Below, piece by piece: positions 51,377 to 61,069 of a stretch of DNA of 64,000 nt. A model generated the notes under the pieces. It was not told the DNA's origin, did not search any database, and was given only the letters and a program-made list of their open reading frames with translations. This DNA is from an uncultured Rhodospirillales bacterium (GTDB taxonomy: Bacteria; Pseudomonadota; Alphaproteobacteria; CAAGCB01; CAG-977): assembly GCA_902777205.1 (NCBI GenBank), contig CACYSU010000001.1, positions 147,832-211,831 of the forward strand, given 5' to 3'. Numbering within the stretch: the stretch's first letter is position 1; every line of letters starts with the position of its first letter. The position numbers were made by a program, and so were the translations under genes.

Positions 51377-53593
51377 TCACGAAAATTTGTTGCTTTTCGG
51401 GAAACCGACCGGCGGCATTTTTCCGATTTGCGCGCGATGTCCCGTCCAACCGACCAGATTTGTTTCAATCCGAGTGCCGCCGCCGCACGGATAGGCCAAG
51501 CCGTCCTCTTTGTTGAACAGCTTGATATCCGACAACGTCACGCCGTCGGGGTATTTTTGGATGAACACGCCCTGCCCGCGCGTCATTTCCGGAATTTCCG
51601 ACAAATCGAACACCAACAGTTTGCGGTTGTCGCCGATGACGGCGACCGCGTTTCCGGACACGGGCATCGACATGAACGCCTTGTCCCCCTGCGTCAGGTT
51701 CAAAACGATCCTGCCGTTGCGGGTTTGCGCGACCAGATCGTCCTCTTTGACGATAAAGCCCTTGCCTTTTTTGGAAACGATCAGGCGTTTTTCACCGGGG
51801 CGGAAAATCGACATGGAAATGATTTCGTCCTCTTCGGGCAAGTCGATCGACAGGCGCACGGGTTCGCCGAAACCGCGCCCGCGCGGCAGTTTGTCCGCCG
51901 CCAGCGTGTAGTACCGGCCGTTTGTGGCAAACATCAGGATCTTGTCCGTCGTCTGCGCCTGCAAACCGCATTGCAACCGGTCGCCTTCTTTGAATTTTAC
52001 GTCGTCGTCCAGCTGGATGTGACCTTTGACGGAACGGATCCAGCCTTTTTCCGACAAAATGACGGTGATCGGCTCGCGTTCGATCAACGCTTCCAACGGA
52101 ATTTCGATTTCCTCGGGCGCGCCGGAAATGACCGTGCGGCGTTTGCCCAAAACGGTCGATTGGCCGAATTTCTTTTTCATCAGCGTGATTTCGCCGGATA
52201 TTTCTTTCCAACGCAGGGATTCGTCGGCCAGCAGAGCCTCCAGCTTCGCCTTTTCGTCGGCCAGCTGGTCGTGTTCGGTTTTGATCTGCATTTCCTCCAA
52301 CTTGCGCAGGGAACGCAGGCGCATATTCAAAATCGCGTCGGCTTGGATTTCCGTCAGTTTGAACGCCTGCATCAAAGCGGGCTTCGCTTCGTCCTCTTCG
52401 CGGATGATGCGGATGACCTCGTCCAAATTCAAATACGCGACAAGGAAACCCTCCAGCACTTCCATACGGTGGTTGATTTTGTCCAAACGGGAATTGGAAC
52501 GGCGGATCAGCACATCCTGACGGTGATCCAGAAAAGCCTGCAAAACCTGTTTCAAATCCATGACGCGCGGCACGCCGTCCTTGTCCAGCACGTTCATGTT
52601 CATATTGAAATTCACCTGCATATCCGTCAGGCGGAACAGGTGCGCCATCAGTTGTTCGGGTTCGATGTTGCGGTTTTTCGGTTCAAGGACGATCCGCACG
52701 TTTTCCGCGGATTCATCGCGGATGTCGGCCAGAAACGGCAGTTTCTTTTCCAACAGAAGCTTGGCGATTTTGGTAATCAGCTCCGATTTTTTGACCATAT
52801 AGGGAATTTCGGTCACGATGATCTGGTACAGCCCGTGGGACAGCTCGTCCTTTTCCCATTTCGCGCGCAAACGCATTGCGCCGCGTCCTGTTTCATAGGT
52901 TTTCAGGATGCTTTCGGGGCTTTCGACGATTTCGCCGCCGGTCGGAAAGTCGGGGCCGCGCACGAATTTCATCAGATCCGCGACCGCGCAATCAGGCTTT
53001 TTAATCAACAGCTGCAAAGCGTCCGCCAGCTCGCCGACGTTGTGGGGCGGCACGTTCGTCGCCATGCCGACGGCGATGCCGGCCGATCCGTTCGCCAACA
53101 GGTTCGGAAAAGCGCACGGCATCACGACGGGTTCGATGTCTTCGCCGGAATAGGTCGGACGGAAATCGACCGTTCCGTCGTTCAAACCGTCCATAATGGC
53201 TTCGGCGACTTCGGTCAGGCGCGCTTCGGTGTAACGCATGGCGGCGGCGCTGTCCCCGTCGATGTTGCCGAAGTTCCCCTGCCCCTCGACCAGCGGATAG
53301 CGCACGGCGAAATCCTGCGCCAAGCGCACCATCGTTTCATAAACGGCCGTGTCGCCGTGGGGGTGGTATTTACCGATCACGTCGCCGACGACGCGGGCGC
53401 ATTTTTTAAATCCCGATTCGGGATCCAGATGCAGGGCGTTCATGGCGTACAGCAGCCGCCGGTGGACGGGTTTCAAACCGTCGCGCACATCGGGCAGCGA
53501 ACGGGAAACGATCGTTGACATCGCATAGGCGAGGTATCGTTCCCCCAAGGCTTCCGCCATTTTTGTTTCTTTAATCTGTTCAGCTTCGTTCAT
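51377..53593 (-). CDS. parC: DNA topoisomerase IV subunit A
   Basis: A 738-residue subunit that decatenates daughter chromosomes. It parallels GyrA in the same window: [49 protein letters not shown] and catalytic tyrosine in AMRYTEARL, but it has ParC features: shorter length, no GyrA-box pinwheel, and context with recO and era. A degenerate C-terminal beta-pinwheel (about 495-720) is present. The residue equal to E. coli Ser80 is Thr and Glu84 is kept. It begins one base after the recO stop. Confidence 0.94.
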   Translation of the reverse strand: MNEAEQIKETKMAEALGERYLAYAMSTIVSRSLPDVRDGLKPVHRRLLYAMNALHLDPESGFKKCARVVGDVIGKYHPHGDTAVYETMVRLAQDFAVRYPLVEGQGNFGNIDGDSAAAMRYTEARLTEVAEAIMDGLNDGTVDFRPTYSGEDIEPVVMPCAFPNLLANGSAGIAVGMATNVPPHNVGELADALQLLIKKPDCAVADLMKFVRGPDFPTGGEIVESPESILKTYETGRGAMRLRAKWEKDELSHGLYQIIVTEIPYMVKKSELITKIAKLLLEKKLPFLADIRDESAENVRIVLEPKNRNIEPEQLMAHLFRLTDMQVNFNMNMNVLDKDGVPRVMDLKQVLQAFLDHRQDVLIRRSNSRLDKINHRMEVLEGFLVAYLNLDEVIRIIREEDEAKPALMQAFKLTEIQADAILNMRLRSLRKLEEMQIKTEHDQLADEKAKLEALLADESLRWKEISGEITLMKKKFGQSTVLGKRRTVISGAPEEIEIPLEALIEREPITVILSEKGWIRSVKGHIQLDDDVKFKEGDRLQCGLQAQTTDKILMFATNGRYYTLAADKLPRGRGFGEPVRLSIDLPEEDEIISMSIFRPGEKRLIVSKKGKGFIVKEDDLVAQTRNGRIVLNLTQGDKAFMSMPVSGNAVAVIGDNRKLLVFDLSEIPEMTRGQGVFIQKYPDGVTLSDIKLFNKEDGLAYPCGGGTRIETNLVGWTGHRAQIGKMPPVGFPKSNKFS

Positions 53594-53594
53594 T

Positions 53595-54341
53595 TTACAG
53601 CACCTGCATATCTACCGTTTCGCGTCGGGACAACCGTTCGATCAGCCGCCCCCTGACGGCGGGAATAGTGCAGTCTATCGTTTTTAGGACATGATTTTCA
53701 AGGAAAAATCCTGTTAATTTTAACGCTTTTTTAATTTCGTCAACGCTTTGCGCCGCCGCGTCCGCGTCCGTCAGAAAAGCGGGTAGTTCCAACAGCCGGT
53801 CGCGCCACGGGGCACCGGCGTCGCGGCTGACGGCGCGGCCGGATTTCGGGGAAACGTAAGCCAGATCGCGCGTCGTCCCCGTCGCGGCGCAAACGGACAG
53901 ATCCAACCCGAACCCCAACACTTTCAACAGTTCGACTTCCCATCGGGCATAGCGTTCCGCCCACCCGTCATAGGGCAGCAAAGCCAGCTGTTCCACCGTT
54001 TTTTGAAAAAAATCGCCGACGTTTTCACGTTCCGGCAGCAAAGAACACATCGCGCACAGGCACGACAGAACGGTCAGCCGGTCGGGATCGTTCAAAACCG
54101 CGGCGCAAAACGCGTTCGCCGGTTCGACCCTGACCGTTCCCAAATGCTCTTCCAATCGGGCGTTCCAATGGATTTGAACCAGATTTCCGACCTGAACAAC
54201 GCCGGACAGACGTTTTGAAAACGCGCCTTTGCACAGCCCGTTGTGCCGGCCGTGGTTTTGCGTCAAAAAGGTCACAACCGCATCCCGTTCGGCGAATTTC
54301 ACAACGCCGGCGACGATCGCGTTGTCCGACCATTCAGGCAT
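53595..54341 (-). CDS. recO: DNA repair protein RecO
   Basis: A 248-residue RecFOR-pathway protein that anneals strands and helps RecA load on SSB-coated DNA. The N-terminal OB fold contains GVVKFAERDAVVTFLTQNHGRHNGLCKGAFSKR, and the helical domain includes WEVELLKVLGFGLDLSVCAATG, matching the alphaproteobacterial RecO cysteine region. The ATG at 54341 overlaps the era stop by eight bases; the longer open frame upstream runs inside era and is not used. Neighbours rnc and era are its usual partners. Confidence 0.93.
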   Translation of the reverse strand: MPEWSDNAIVAGVVKFAERDAVVTFLTQNHGRHNGLCKGAFSKRLSGVVQVGNLVQIHWNARLEEHLGTVRVEPANAFCAAVLNDPDRLTVLSCLCAMCSLLPERENVGDFFQKTVEQLALLPYDGWAERYARWEVELLKVLGFGLDLSVCAATGTTRDLAYVSPKSGRAVSRDAGAPWRDRLLELPAFLTDADAAAQSVDEIKKALKLTGFFLENHVLKTIDCTIPAVRGRLIERLSRRETVDMQVL

Positions 54342-55224
54342 TGAAATCCAATCCCCACGCGCGGTAATGTTCGGGATTGTCCTCCCACTTTTCGCGGACT
54401 TTGACGAACAGGAACAAATGGACGCGGCAGTCGAACAGCTTTTCCAATTCCTGCCGCGCCTGCGTCCCGATTTTTTTGACCATGGTTCCGTTTTTGCCGA
54501 TAACGATTTGTTTTTGATTGTTTTTTTCAACATAAATCGTCTGGTCGATCCGGATGCCTTTGTCATCCTCTTTGAACGATTCCGTTTGAACCGTGCTGAT
54601 ATAGGGCAGTTCCTGATTCAGGTTCATATAAAGTTTTTCGCGCGTGATTTCCGCCGCCAGCAATTTGTCGGGCAGGTCGGAAACCTGATCGGCGGGGAAC
54701 ATGAACGGGCCTTCGGGCATACGGGAAACCAGATATTCCTGCAGCGTATCGACGCCCTCGCCCGTCGCGGCGGACAGCATGAACGTTTCCGAAAACAGCG
54801 CGGATTTGTTCAATTCGGCGGACAGCTCGACCAGTTTTGCCGGTTTGACCAGATCCGTCTTGTTCAAAACCAGAACACATTTCCGCTTGTTTTTGACCAG
54901 AGAATCCATAATCGAACGCGTGTCGTCGTCAATGCCGCGCTTGGCGTCCACCAGCAGCAGGCGAAGATCGGAATACTCGGCTTCCTGCCACGCGGCGGCG
55001 ACCATCGCGCGATCCAAACGGCGCTTGGGCTTGAATATCCCCGGCGTGTCGATCAAAACGATTTCGCAATCCCCTTTGACAACGATGCCGCGCACCCGCG
55101 ACCGCGTTGTTTGGACTTTGGGCGAAACGATCGACACTTTTGCGCCGACCATATAGTTGACCAGCGTCGATTTTCCCGCGTTCGGCGCGCCCAGCAACGT
55201 TACAAAACCGCACTTCTCAGCCAT
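54334..55224 (-). CDS. era: GTPase Era
   Basis: A 296-residue GTPase that binds the 3' end of 16S rRNA during 30S assembly. G1 GAPNAGKSTLVNYMVG, G2/G3 TRSRVRGI and DTPGIFKPK, and G4 NKTDLV are present in the N-terminal domain, and the C-terminal KH domain (about 205-290) includes IVIGKNGTMVKKIGTQARQEL. Eight-base overlaps with rnc upstream and recO downstream show tight coupling. Confidence 0.97.
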   Translation of the reverse strand: MAEKCGFVTLLGAPNAGKSTLVNYMVGAKVSIVSPKVQTTRSRVRGIVVKGDCEIVLIDTPGIFKPKRRLDRAMVAAAWQEAEYSDLRLLLVDAKRGIDDDTRSIMDSLVKNKRKCVLVLNKTDLVKPAKLVELSAELNKSALFSETFMLSAATGEGVDTLQEYLVSRMPEGPFMFPADQVSDLPDKLLAAEITREKLYMNLNQELPYISTVQTESFKEDDKGIRIDQTIYVEKNNQKQIVIGKNGTMVKKIGTQARQELEKLFDCRVHLFLFVKVREKWEDNPEHYRAWGLDFNA

Positions 55225-55882
55225 TTTTGCCCAGCCCTTTCAAAAATTCGGCGGCGGCGGCCTGCGACGCTTCGCGTTTCGACGCCCCTTTGGCCTGAAC
55301 GGGGGCGTATCCCTCGATGCAGACGCGCATGACGAAAACGGGCGCGTGGGCGGGGCCCGTCCGATCCAGTTCGGTGTAAACCGGCAAAGGCAGCTTTTTC
55401 GCCTGCGTCCATTCCTGCAGTTTCGTTTTGGAATCGACCGGCGGCGCTTGGTACCGTTTCATCGGCTCCGTCCAGTATTTCATAATGAAAGCGCGCGCGA
55501 CATCAAACCCGCCGTCCAGATACAGCGCGGCGATGACGGCTTCGCACACGTCGGACAGAACGGCCTTGGTCAGTTCCGGCTTGTTGGACGGTTCGGCTGA
55601 TGTCAGGTATTTGTCGAACCGCAATTCCCGCGCGATGTCGGCCAAGGTTTCCGCCCGCGTCAAATCGGAAAAACGGCGCGCCAAATCGCCCTCCGGTTCC
55701 TTGGGATAATTGGAAAACAGCATTTCCGCGACGCTGACGCCCAAAACGCGGTCGCCCAGAAACTCCAGCCGTTCATAGCCGGAGAAATGCTTGCTGAACC
55801 CCAGCGTCAACGCCTGTTTCAACAGTTTTTGATTTTTAAAGGCGTACCCTAAAACAGGATACAAATCGGCGCAATCTGACAT
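55217..55882 (-). CDS. rnc: Ribonuclease III
   Basis: A 221-residue double-strand-specific endoribonuclease that processes rRNA. The signature ERLEFLGDRVLGVSVAEML carries the catalytic acidic residues, a second acid set lies in DVCEAVIAALYLDGG, and the C-terminal dsRNA-binding domain ends ASKREASQAAAAEFLKGL. Its start overlaps the lepB stop by one base (TAATG), the common lepB-rnc-era order. Confidence 0.97.
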   Translation of the reverse strand: MSDCADLYPVLGYAFKNQKLLKQALTLGFSKHFSGYERLEFLGDRVLGVSVAEMLFSNYPKEPEGDLARRFSDLTRAETLADIARELRFDKYLTSAEPSNKPELTKAVLSDVCEAVIAALYLDGGFDVARAFIMKYWTEPMKRYQAPPVDSKTKLQEWTQAKKLPLPVYTELDRTGPAHAPVFVMRVCIEGYAPVQAKGASKREASQAAAAEFLKGLGKNG

Positions 55883-56622
55883 TATTTAATCCCGTTGAAC
55901 AAACGCGACCAGCGCACGGCCATCGGCCATTTCCAAACCTGCCACCACGCGGCGGTGCCGTCGTTAGAAAAGAACAGGAATTTCGCGCGGCCGACCAGAT
56001 TGACTTTCGGCACGAACCCGACCTTGATCGACCGGCTGTCCAGCGAATTGTCGCGGTTGTCCCCCATCATAAAGAAATGGTCTTCCGGCACGGTGAATTC
56101 CTCGGTGTTGTCAAAGGGCGCTTCGTCCGACATTTCAATGATCGGATGGGTGACGCCTTCGGGCAGGGTTTCCGTGTATTTCGTAAAGCGCAGCGCCTTG
56201 CCCGACGGGTCGCGCATGACGTATTCGCCCTCTTCCCGACGGTCGATCATGTTGCCGTTGATGTACAGGCGGCCGTCCTTGACCTGAATTTTATCTCCCG
56301 GCAGCCCGATCAGGCGTTTGATGTAATCGGTTTTGTTGTCGGACGGCATTTTGAAAACCAGCACGTCGCCGCGTTTCGGTTCCGTGTAGAAAACGCGCCC
56401 TTTGACCAAAGGCATTCCGAACGGCAGGGAATAACGGCTGTAACCGTAGGACATTTTGGAAACGAACAGGTAATCGCCGATCAGCAAAGTCGGTATCATC
56501 GACCCCGACGGGATGCTGAACGGTTCCGCCCAAACCGTGCGAACCAACAAAGCGATCAAAACGGCGTAAACAACCGTTTTCGTCGTTTCCCAAAATCCGC
56601 CCTGCGCGTTTTTATCTTCCAT
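55882..56622 (-). CDS. lepB: Signal peptidase I
   Basis: A 246-residue inner-membrane protease that cleaves Sec and Tat signal peptides. One N-terminal transmembrane segment (about residues 12-30), the catalytic serine in SIPSGSMIPTLLIGD, the lysine in DYIKRLIGLPGDKIQ, and the box E DHFFMMGDNRDNSLDSR are all present. It lies 12 bp after acpS and overlaps rnc by one base. Confidence 0.97.
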   Translation of the reverse strand: MEDKNAQGGFWETTKTVVYAVLIALLVRTVWAEPFSIPSGSMIPTLLIGDYLFVSKMSYGYSRYSLPFGMPLVKGRVFYTEPKRGDVLVFKMPSDNKTDYIKRLIGLPGDKIQVKDGRLYINGNMIDRREEGEYVMRDPSGKALRFTKYTETLPEGVTHPIIEMSDEAPFDNTEEFTVPEDHFFMMGDNRDNSLDSRSIKVGFVPKVNLVGRAKFLFFSNDGTAAWWQVWKWPMAVRWSRLFNGIK

Positions 56623-56634
56623 AGATTTATCCTC

Positions 56635-57039
56635 TCATTCAACTTCGGCGCTGATGACGACAAAAGCCAGCGCGTACGGATATTCATCCGTCAACGAAAC
56701 GTTTACGACCGGACGGAAACCGGCGGGCGTCAAAGCGCGCAGCCGTTCCAAAGCCCCGCCCGTCAACCGCATGACCGGCTGGCCGGACGGCAGGTTCGCG
56801 TTTTCCATATCGCGCCAGAAAACGCCTTGGCGCAATCCGGTGCCCAAAGCTTTGGAGCACGCTTCTTTCGCCGCGAAACGCATCGCGTAGGCCGATATTT
56901 TTTTCCGGCCGGCGCGGGAATCGCACGCCGCGCGCTCCGCATCCGTGTAAATTCTGGAATAAAAAGCCGTTTTGAACCGTTCCGCCGATTTTTCGATGCG
57001 GCGGATGTCCACCATGTCTGTTCCGACGCCGATGATCAT
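56635..57039 (-). CDS. acpS: Holo-[acyl-carrier-protein] synthase
   Basis: A 134-residue enzyme that attaches 4'-phosphopantetheine to acyl carrier protein. The metal-binding motif is [13 protein letters not shown] and the second signature is [18 protein letters not shown] 57039 is two bases after the relA stop; the longer open frame upstream is inside relA and was rejected. Normal length for AcpS. Confidence 0.96.
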   Translation of the reverse strand: MIIGVGTDMVDIRRIEKSAERFKTAFYSRIYTDAERAACDSRAGRKKISAYAMRFAAKEACSKALGTGLRQGVFWRDMENANLPSGQPVMRLTGGALERLRALTPAGFRPVVNVSLTDEYPYALAFVVISAEVE

Positions 57040-57041
57040 CG

Positions 57042-59192
57042 TCAATCCTGCGCGCGCCGGACGGAGCTGATTCCGGGGCTGGCGCGCAAAGCGGCCATGA
57101 TGTCGCTTAAATGCCGGACGTCGCGCACCTCGATATCGACGGTCAGGTCGAAAAATCCGGCCGTGCGTTCCAATATGTTCAAATTGGCGATGTTGCCGTG
57201 GTTTTTGGCGATCACGTTCGACAGCGTCCCCAAACTGCCCGGCTGGTTGACCAAAACGATGCGCAGGCGGGAAATGTGGCTTTCGCCGGAAACGACGTCC
57301 TCGTTCCACGAAACGTCCAGCCAGCGTTCCGGTTCGCCCGCGAATTTTTCCAAAGTGACGCAGTCGATCGTGTGAATGGTCACGCCTTTGCCCGTCGTGA
57401 CGATGCCGACGATGCGGTCGCCGGGCAGCGGGTGGCAGCATTTGGCGAAATTGATCGCCATGCCGGGGATCAACCCCTTGATCGGGCTTTGTTTTTTGCC
57501 CTCGGCCTTGTCGCCGATCTTTTTCACGCCGCGTTTCAGCGCGTCAACCGCGCGTCCCAACCGCGATTTGTGGCCGGGGAAGACGGATTCGACCACGTCG
57601 GCGGGCAGGATGACGCCTTCGCCGACGGAAGCGATCAAATCTTCGACGGTCGCCTGTTTGAAATTGGTCAGGACGTTTTCCAAGCTTTTGTCGGAATATT
57701 CGTATCCCTCGGATTTATAGGCGCGCTGCAGCATCTGGCGTCCGACCTCCAGATATTGTTCGCGTTTCTGGGCGCGCACGAAACGGCGGATGGCCGCCCG
57801 CGCCTTGCCCGTCACGGCGAAGCGTTCCCATTCCGGCGACGGCGTTTGCGTTTTCGATGTCAGAATTTCGACCTGATCGCCGTTTGTCAATTCCGTGCGC
57901 AGCGGACGGATCTTTCCGTTGATTTTCACGCCGACGCATTTGTTGCCCACACCCGAATGGACGGCGTAGGCGAAGTCGATCGCCGTCGCGCCTTTGGGCA
58001 AAGTGATCAGGTCGCCTTTCGGGGAAAAGCAGAACACCTGATCCTGATACATTTCCATTTTGGTGTGTTCAAGGAATTCTTCGGGATTGTCGGACTGTTC
58101 CATAATGTCCAGCAATTCCCGCAACCAAGCGAACTGTCGCCCGTCCGTTTTATAATCGCCCTGTTTGTAACGCCAGTGCGCCGCCAGACCGATTTCGGCG
58201 ATGTCGTGCATTTCCTGCGTGCGGATCTGGATTTCGATCTTGTGCTTTTCGGGGCCGATGACGCCCGTGTGCAGGGATTTGTACCCGTTGGGTTTCGGGG
58301 TCGAGATGTAATCCTTGTACCGTCCCGGAACCATGGGGTATTTCGTGTGGATGATCCCCAAAACGTGATAGCAGTCGGCCACGGTCGGCACGATGACGCG
58401 GAAAGCCATGATGTCCGACAGCTGTTCAAACGTCGCGTTCTGCCGCTGCATTTTGCGCCAAATGGAATACGGCGACTTTTCGCGTCCCGTCACTTCGCAT
58501 TTGATGCCGGAATCCTTTAAATCGTTTTTCAGCGTTTCGATGATGCGGGAAACCAGATCCCCGCCCTGTTCGCGCAAAAACGACAAACGCGTTGTGATGG
58601 ATTCGTACGCTTCGGGGTAAAGTTCCTTGAACGACAGCTCTTCCAGCTCGTTCTTCATTTCCTGCATCCCGATGCGTTCGGCCAGCGGCGCGTAGATTTC
58701 CATCGTTTCGCGCGCGATCCGGCGGCGTTTTTCGGGATTTTTATGGTATTTCAGCGTCCGCATATTGTGGACGCGGTCGGCCAGTTTGACCAGCAGGACG
58801 CGGATGTCTTCGGACATCGCCAGCAGCAGCTTGCGGAAATTTTCCGCCTGCTTCGTCTGGTCGGATTGCAGCTGGATGCGGCTGAGCTTCGTCACCCCCT
58901 CGACCAGCTTGGCCACCTCTTCGCCGAACATCTGTTTGATGTCGTCATAGGACGCGGCCGTGTCCTCGATCGTGTCGTGCAGCAGCGCCGTCACGATCGA
59001 AGCGTAGTCGAGCTTGTATTCGGTCAGGATGCCCGCGACCTCGACAGGGTGGGAAAAATACGGGTCGCCGGACGCGCGTTTCTGCGAACCGTGCATTTTG
59101 CAGGCGAAAACATACGCCCGATCCAGCCCTTCCTCGTCCACGTTCGGATCGTACGACCGGACGCGTTCCACCAGTTCAAACTGCCGCAGCAT
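57042..59192 (-). CDS. Bifunctional (p)ppGpp synthetase/hydrolase, RelA/SpoT family
   Basis: A 716-residue Rel-type stringent-response enzyme. The HD hydrolase domain (about residues 20-180) keeps [11 protein letters not shown] and LLHDTIEDT, so it should be active. The synthetase domain (about 220-390) has [21 protein letters not shown] and [13 protein letters not shown] domain (near 390-450), zinc-finger/helical region, and a C-terminal ACT domain (about 630-710, [19 protein letters not shown]) follow. As in most alphaproteobacteria it is probably the sole long Rel protein. GGGGAGG lies six bases before the ATG. It is 31 bp downstream of rpoZ, the usual pairing. Confidence 0.96.
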   Translation of the reverse strand: MLRQFELVERVRSYDPNVDEEGLDRAYVFACKMHGSQKRASGDPYFSHPVEVAGILTEYKLDYASIVTALLHDTIEDTAASYDDIKQMFGEEVAKLVEGVTKLSRIQLQSDQTKQAENFRKLLLAMSEDIRVLLVKLADRVHNMRTLKYHKNPEKRRRIARETMEIYAPLAERIGMQEMKNELEELSFKELYPEAYESITTRLSFLREQGGDLVSRIIETLKNDLKDSGIKCEVTGREKSPYSIWRKMQRQNATFEQLSDIMAFRVIVPTVADCYHVLGIIHTKYPMVPGRYKDYISTPKPNGYKSLHTGVIGPEKHKIEIQIRTQEMHDIAEIGLAAHWRYKQGDYKTDGRQFAWLRELLDIMEQSDNPEEFLEHTKMEMYQDQVFCFSPKGDLITLPKGATAIDFAYAVHSGVGNKCVGVKINGKIRPLRTELTNGDQVEILTSKTQTPSPEWERFAVTGKARAAIRRFVRAQKREQYLEVGRQMLQRAYKSEGYEYSDKSLENVLTNFKQATVEDLIASVGEGVILPADVVESVFPGHKSRLGRAVDALKRGVKKIGDKAEGKKQSPIKGLIPGMAINFAKCCHPLPGDRIVGIVTTGKGVTIHTIDCVTLEKFAGEPERWLDVSWNEDVVSGESHISRLRIVLVNQPGSLGTLSNVIAKNHGNIANLNILERTAGFFDLTVDIEVRDVRHLSDIMAALRASPGISSVRRAQD

Positions 59193-59223
59193 GACCGACC
59201 TCCCCTGTCAAGCGAGTCGGAAA

Positions 59224-59595
59224 TTATTCTTCGGTGACTTCAAAGGAACCGGCTTTTTCAACGGCGGCTTCCGTATCGTTGATATAGGAAAAGTCCGTGT
59301 CCAAAGCGGCCAGTTCGGCGTCGGCGGCCTTCAAATTTTCGTCTTCGTCGGCGGGAGCTTCCTCTTCCTTGACGAATTTCTGCATACCGGTCACCAATTC
59401 GTTTTCCAGATTGTCGCGGCTGACTTTGTCTTCGGCGATTTCGCGCAAAGCGACGACGGGATTTTTATCGCGATCCTGTTCGACGTTCATTTGCGCGCCG
59501 GCGCTCAGGTCTTTGGCGCGCTGGGCGGCCAACAAAACCAATTCAAAACGGTTGGGAACTTTTAAAACGCAGTCTTCTACGGTAACGCGAGCCAT
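59224..59595 (-). CDS. rpoZ: RNA polymerase omega subunit
   Basis: A 123-residue RpoZ that helps assemble RNA polymerase and, in other bacteria, contributes to the ppGpp site. The core ARVTVEDC ... [21 protein letters not shown] and [11 protein letters not shown] are present, followed by an acidic C-terminal extension ending in EVTEE, common in alphaproteobacteria. First gene of the rpoZ-relA-acpS-lepB-rnc-era-recO-parC-pagP run. Confidence 0.96.
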   Translation of the reverse strand: MARVTVEDCVLKVPNRFELVLLAAQRAKDLSAGAQMNVEQDRDKNPVVALREIAEDKVSRDNLENELVTGMQKFVKEEEAPADEDENLKAADAELAALDTDFSYINDTEAAVEKAGSFEVTEE

Positions 59596-59644
59596 TTTTC
59601 AACTTCCAATTCAAAGAGTGTGCACAAAAACCTTAAGGTTTATT

Positions 59645-59674
59645 GTTATATCGTCAATCAGTCGGAAAATGCAA
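59645..59674 (-). promoter_or_regulatory. Likely promoter of the rpoZ-relA operon
   Basis: Minus strand TTGCAT (59674-59669) and TATAAC (59650-59645), 18-base spacer, giving a leader of about 43 bases before the rpoZ ATG. The 12-base direct repeat TGCACAAAAACC lies on either side of it, at 59621-59632 and 59683-59694. Confidence 0.5.
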
Positions 59675-59805
59675 GCGTATTCTGCACAAAAACCGCGTCC
59701 TTTTCCCGCGTCCGCGCCCGTAACCGCAAATTCAGCTTGGCAGAAAGGGAAATCGGGGGTATTCTGGACAAGGTTTTTAAATTATTTTTTGAAAGGAATA
59801 CGTTT

Positions 59806-60423
59806 ATGCGTTGCTATGCCGGCGAAAAAATCGCCCTGTTTATCGACGGTTCCAACCTGTACGCCGCGGCCAGATTGTTGGGATTCGACATCGACTATAA
59901 AAAGCTGCTGGACTTTTTTTCAACCAAAGGCCGCCTGATCCGCGCGTTTTACTACACCGCGCTGGTGGAGGATCAGGAATACTCCCCGATCCGTCCGCTG
60001 GTCGATTGGCTGGATTACAACGGCTACAACATGGTGACAAAGCCCACAAAGGAATTCACCGACGCGATGGGACGCCGCAAAATCAAAGGGAACATGGATA
60101 TCGAACTGGCCGTCGATCTGATGGAAATGGCGGAAAACATCGACCACGCCATCCTGTTTTCGGGCGACGGCGATTTTCGCAGTCTGGTCGAAGCCGTCCA
60201 GCGCAAAGGCGTCCGCGTGACCGTCGTTTCGACCGTCCAGTCCCAGCCGCCCATGGTGGCGGACGAATTGCGCCGTCAGGCCGACCATTTCACGGATCTG
60301 TCTTCGCTGATCAAGGATATTTCCCGCGGCCCCGTTCCGACAAAGGGCGAACCCGATTTTTCAAAGGCGCAGTCCATTCTGTACAGCGAAGTCGGCGGGG
60401 AAAAGACGGACTATGTCCCGTAA
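59806..60423 (+). CDS. NYN-domain protein (LabA/DUF88 type), putative ribonuclease
   Basis: A 205-residue PIN-like/NYN protein. The acidic active-site residues are seen as IALFIDGSNLYAAARLLGFDID (first Asp), KGNMDIELAVDLMEMA (second) and ILFSGDGDFRSLVEAVQRKG (third), the LabA/NYN pattern. These enzymes are thought to cut RNA; cellular targets are not known. ATG 59806 follows GAAAGGA. It overlaps the uracil-DNA glycosylase gene by 11 bases and is divergent from rpoZ. Confidence 0.92.
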   Translation: MRCYAGEKIALFIDGSNLYAAARLLGFDIDYKKLLDFFSTKGRLIRAFYYTALVEDQEYSPIRPLVDWLDYNGYNMVTKPTKEFTDAMGRRKIKGNMDIELAVDLMEMAENIDHAILFSGDGDFRSLVEAVQRKGVRVTVVSTVQSQPPMVADELRRQADHFTDLSSLIKDISRGPVPTKGEPDFSKAQSILYSEVGGEKTDYVP

Positions 60424-61069
60424 AACGTTCACCTGTCCCGACGCGTCGTGCCGCCGGTGTCCGCGCTTGTCCGCTTTTTTGGACAAGAACCGTCGGCTGT
60501 ATCCCGATTTTCACAACGCCCCCGTCCCCTCTTTGGGGGATTTGGACGCGGAGTTGCTGATTGTCGGCCTCGCCCCCGGATTGAAAGGGGCGAACCGGAC
60601 GGGACGGCCGTTCACCGGCGATTTTGCGGGCGACCTGCTGTACGGATGTCTGCACGATTTCGGATTTTCAACCGGCGAATACAAGGCGCGGCCGGACGAC
60701 GGCGTGCGGCTGGTCAACGCGCGGCTGACAAACGCGGTGCGCTGCGTTCCGCCGGAAAACAAACCGACCGGCGACGAAGTGCGGCAGTGCGGCGAATATC
60801 TGGCGGATGAAATCGACGCCATGCCGAACCTGAAAGTCGTTCTGGCGTTGGGGGGATTGGCGCACAACGCCGTCCTGTCCGTTTTAGGACAGAAAAAATC
60901 CGCATTCAAATTCGCCCACAACGCGTTGCACGAACTGGATTGGAACGGACGGCGTGTTTTGTTGCTGGACACCTATCACACGTCGCGTTACAACGTCAAC
61001 ACGGGAAAGCTGACGCCGGAAATGTTTGTAAACGTTTTCAAAACATTATCCGGAATAGTTAATCCTTAA
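60413..61069 (+). CDS. Uracil-DNA glycosylase, family 5 (UdgB type)
   Basis: A 218-residue DNA repair enzyme that removes uracil and related bases. N-terminal cysteines (CPDASCRRCPRL) are the 4Fe-4S ligands of the family 4/5 enzymes. Motif 1 is GLAPGLKGANRTGRPFTGDFAG, lacking the polar residue of family 1, followed by NAVRCVPPENKPTGDEV and the motif DTYHTSRYNVNTGKL with catalytic-loop histidine. It starts within the last codons of the NYN gene, suggesting joint expression, and its stop overlaps htpX on the other strand by four bases. Confidence 0.92.
   Translation: MSRKTFTCPDASCRRCPRLSAFLDKNRRLYPDFHNAPVPSLGDLDAELLIVGLAPGLKGANRTGRPFTGDFAGDLLYGCLHDFGFSTGEYKARPDDGVRLVNARLTNAVRCVPPENKPTGDEVRQCGEYLADEIDAMPNLKVVLALGGLAHNAVLSVLGQKKSAFKFAHNALHELDWNGRRVLLLDTYHTSRYNVNTGKLTPEMFVNVFKTLSGIVNP

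Noticed and set aside
51353-53518. 721-codon plus-strand frame opposite parC
   Set aside because: Shadow of parC; Phe/Gln/Arg/His-rich low-complexity with no family features.
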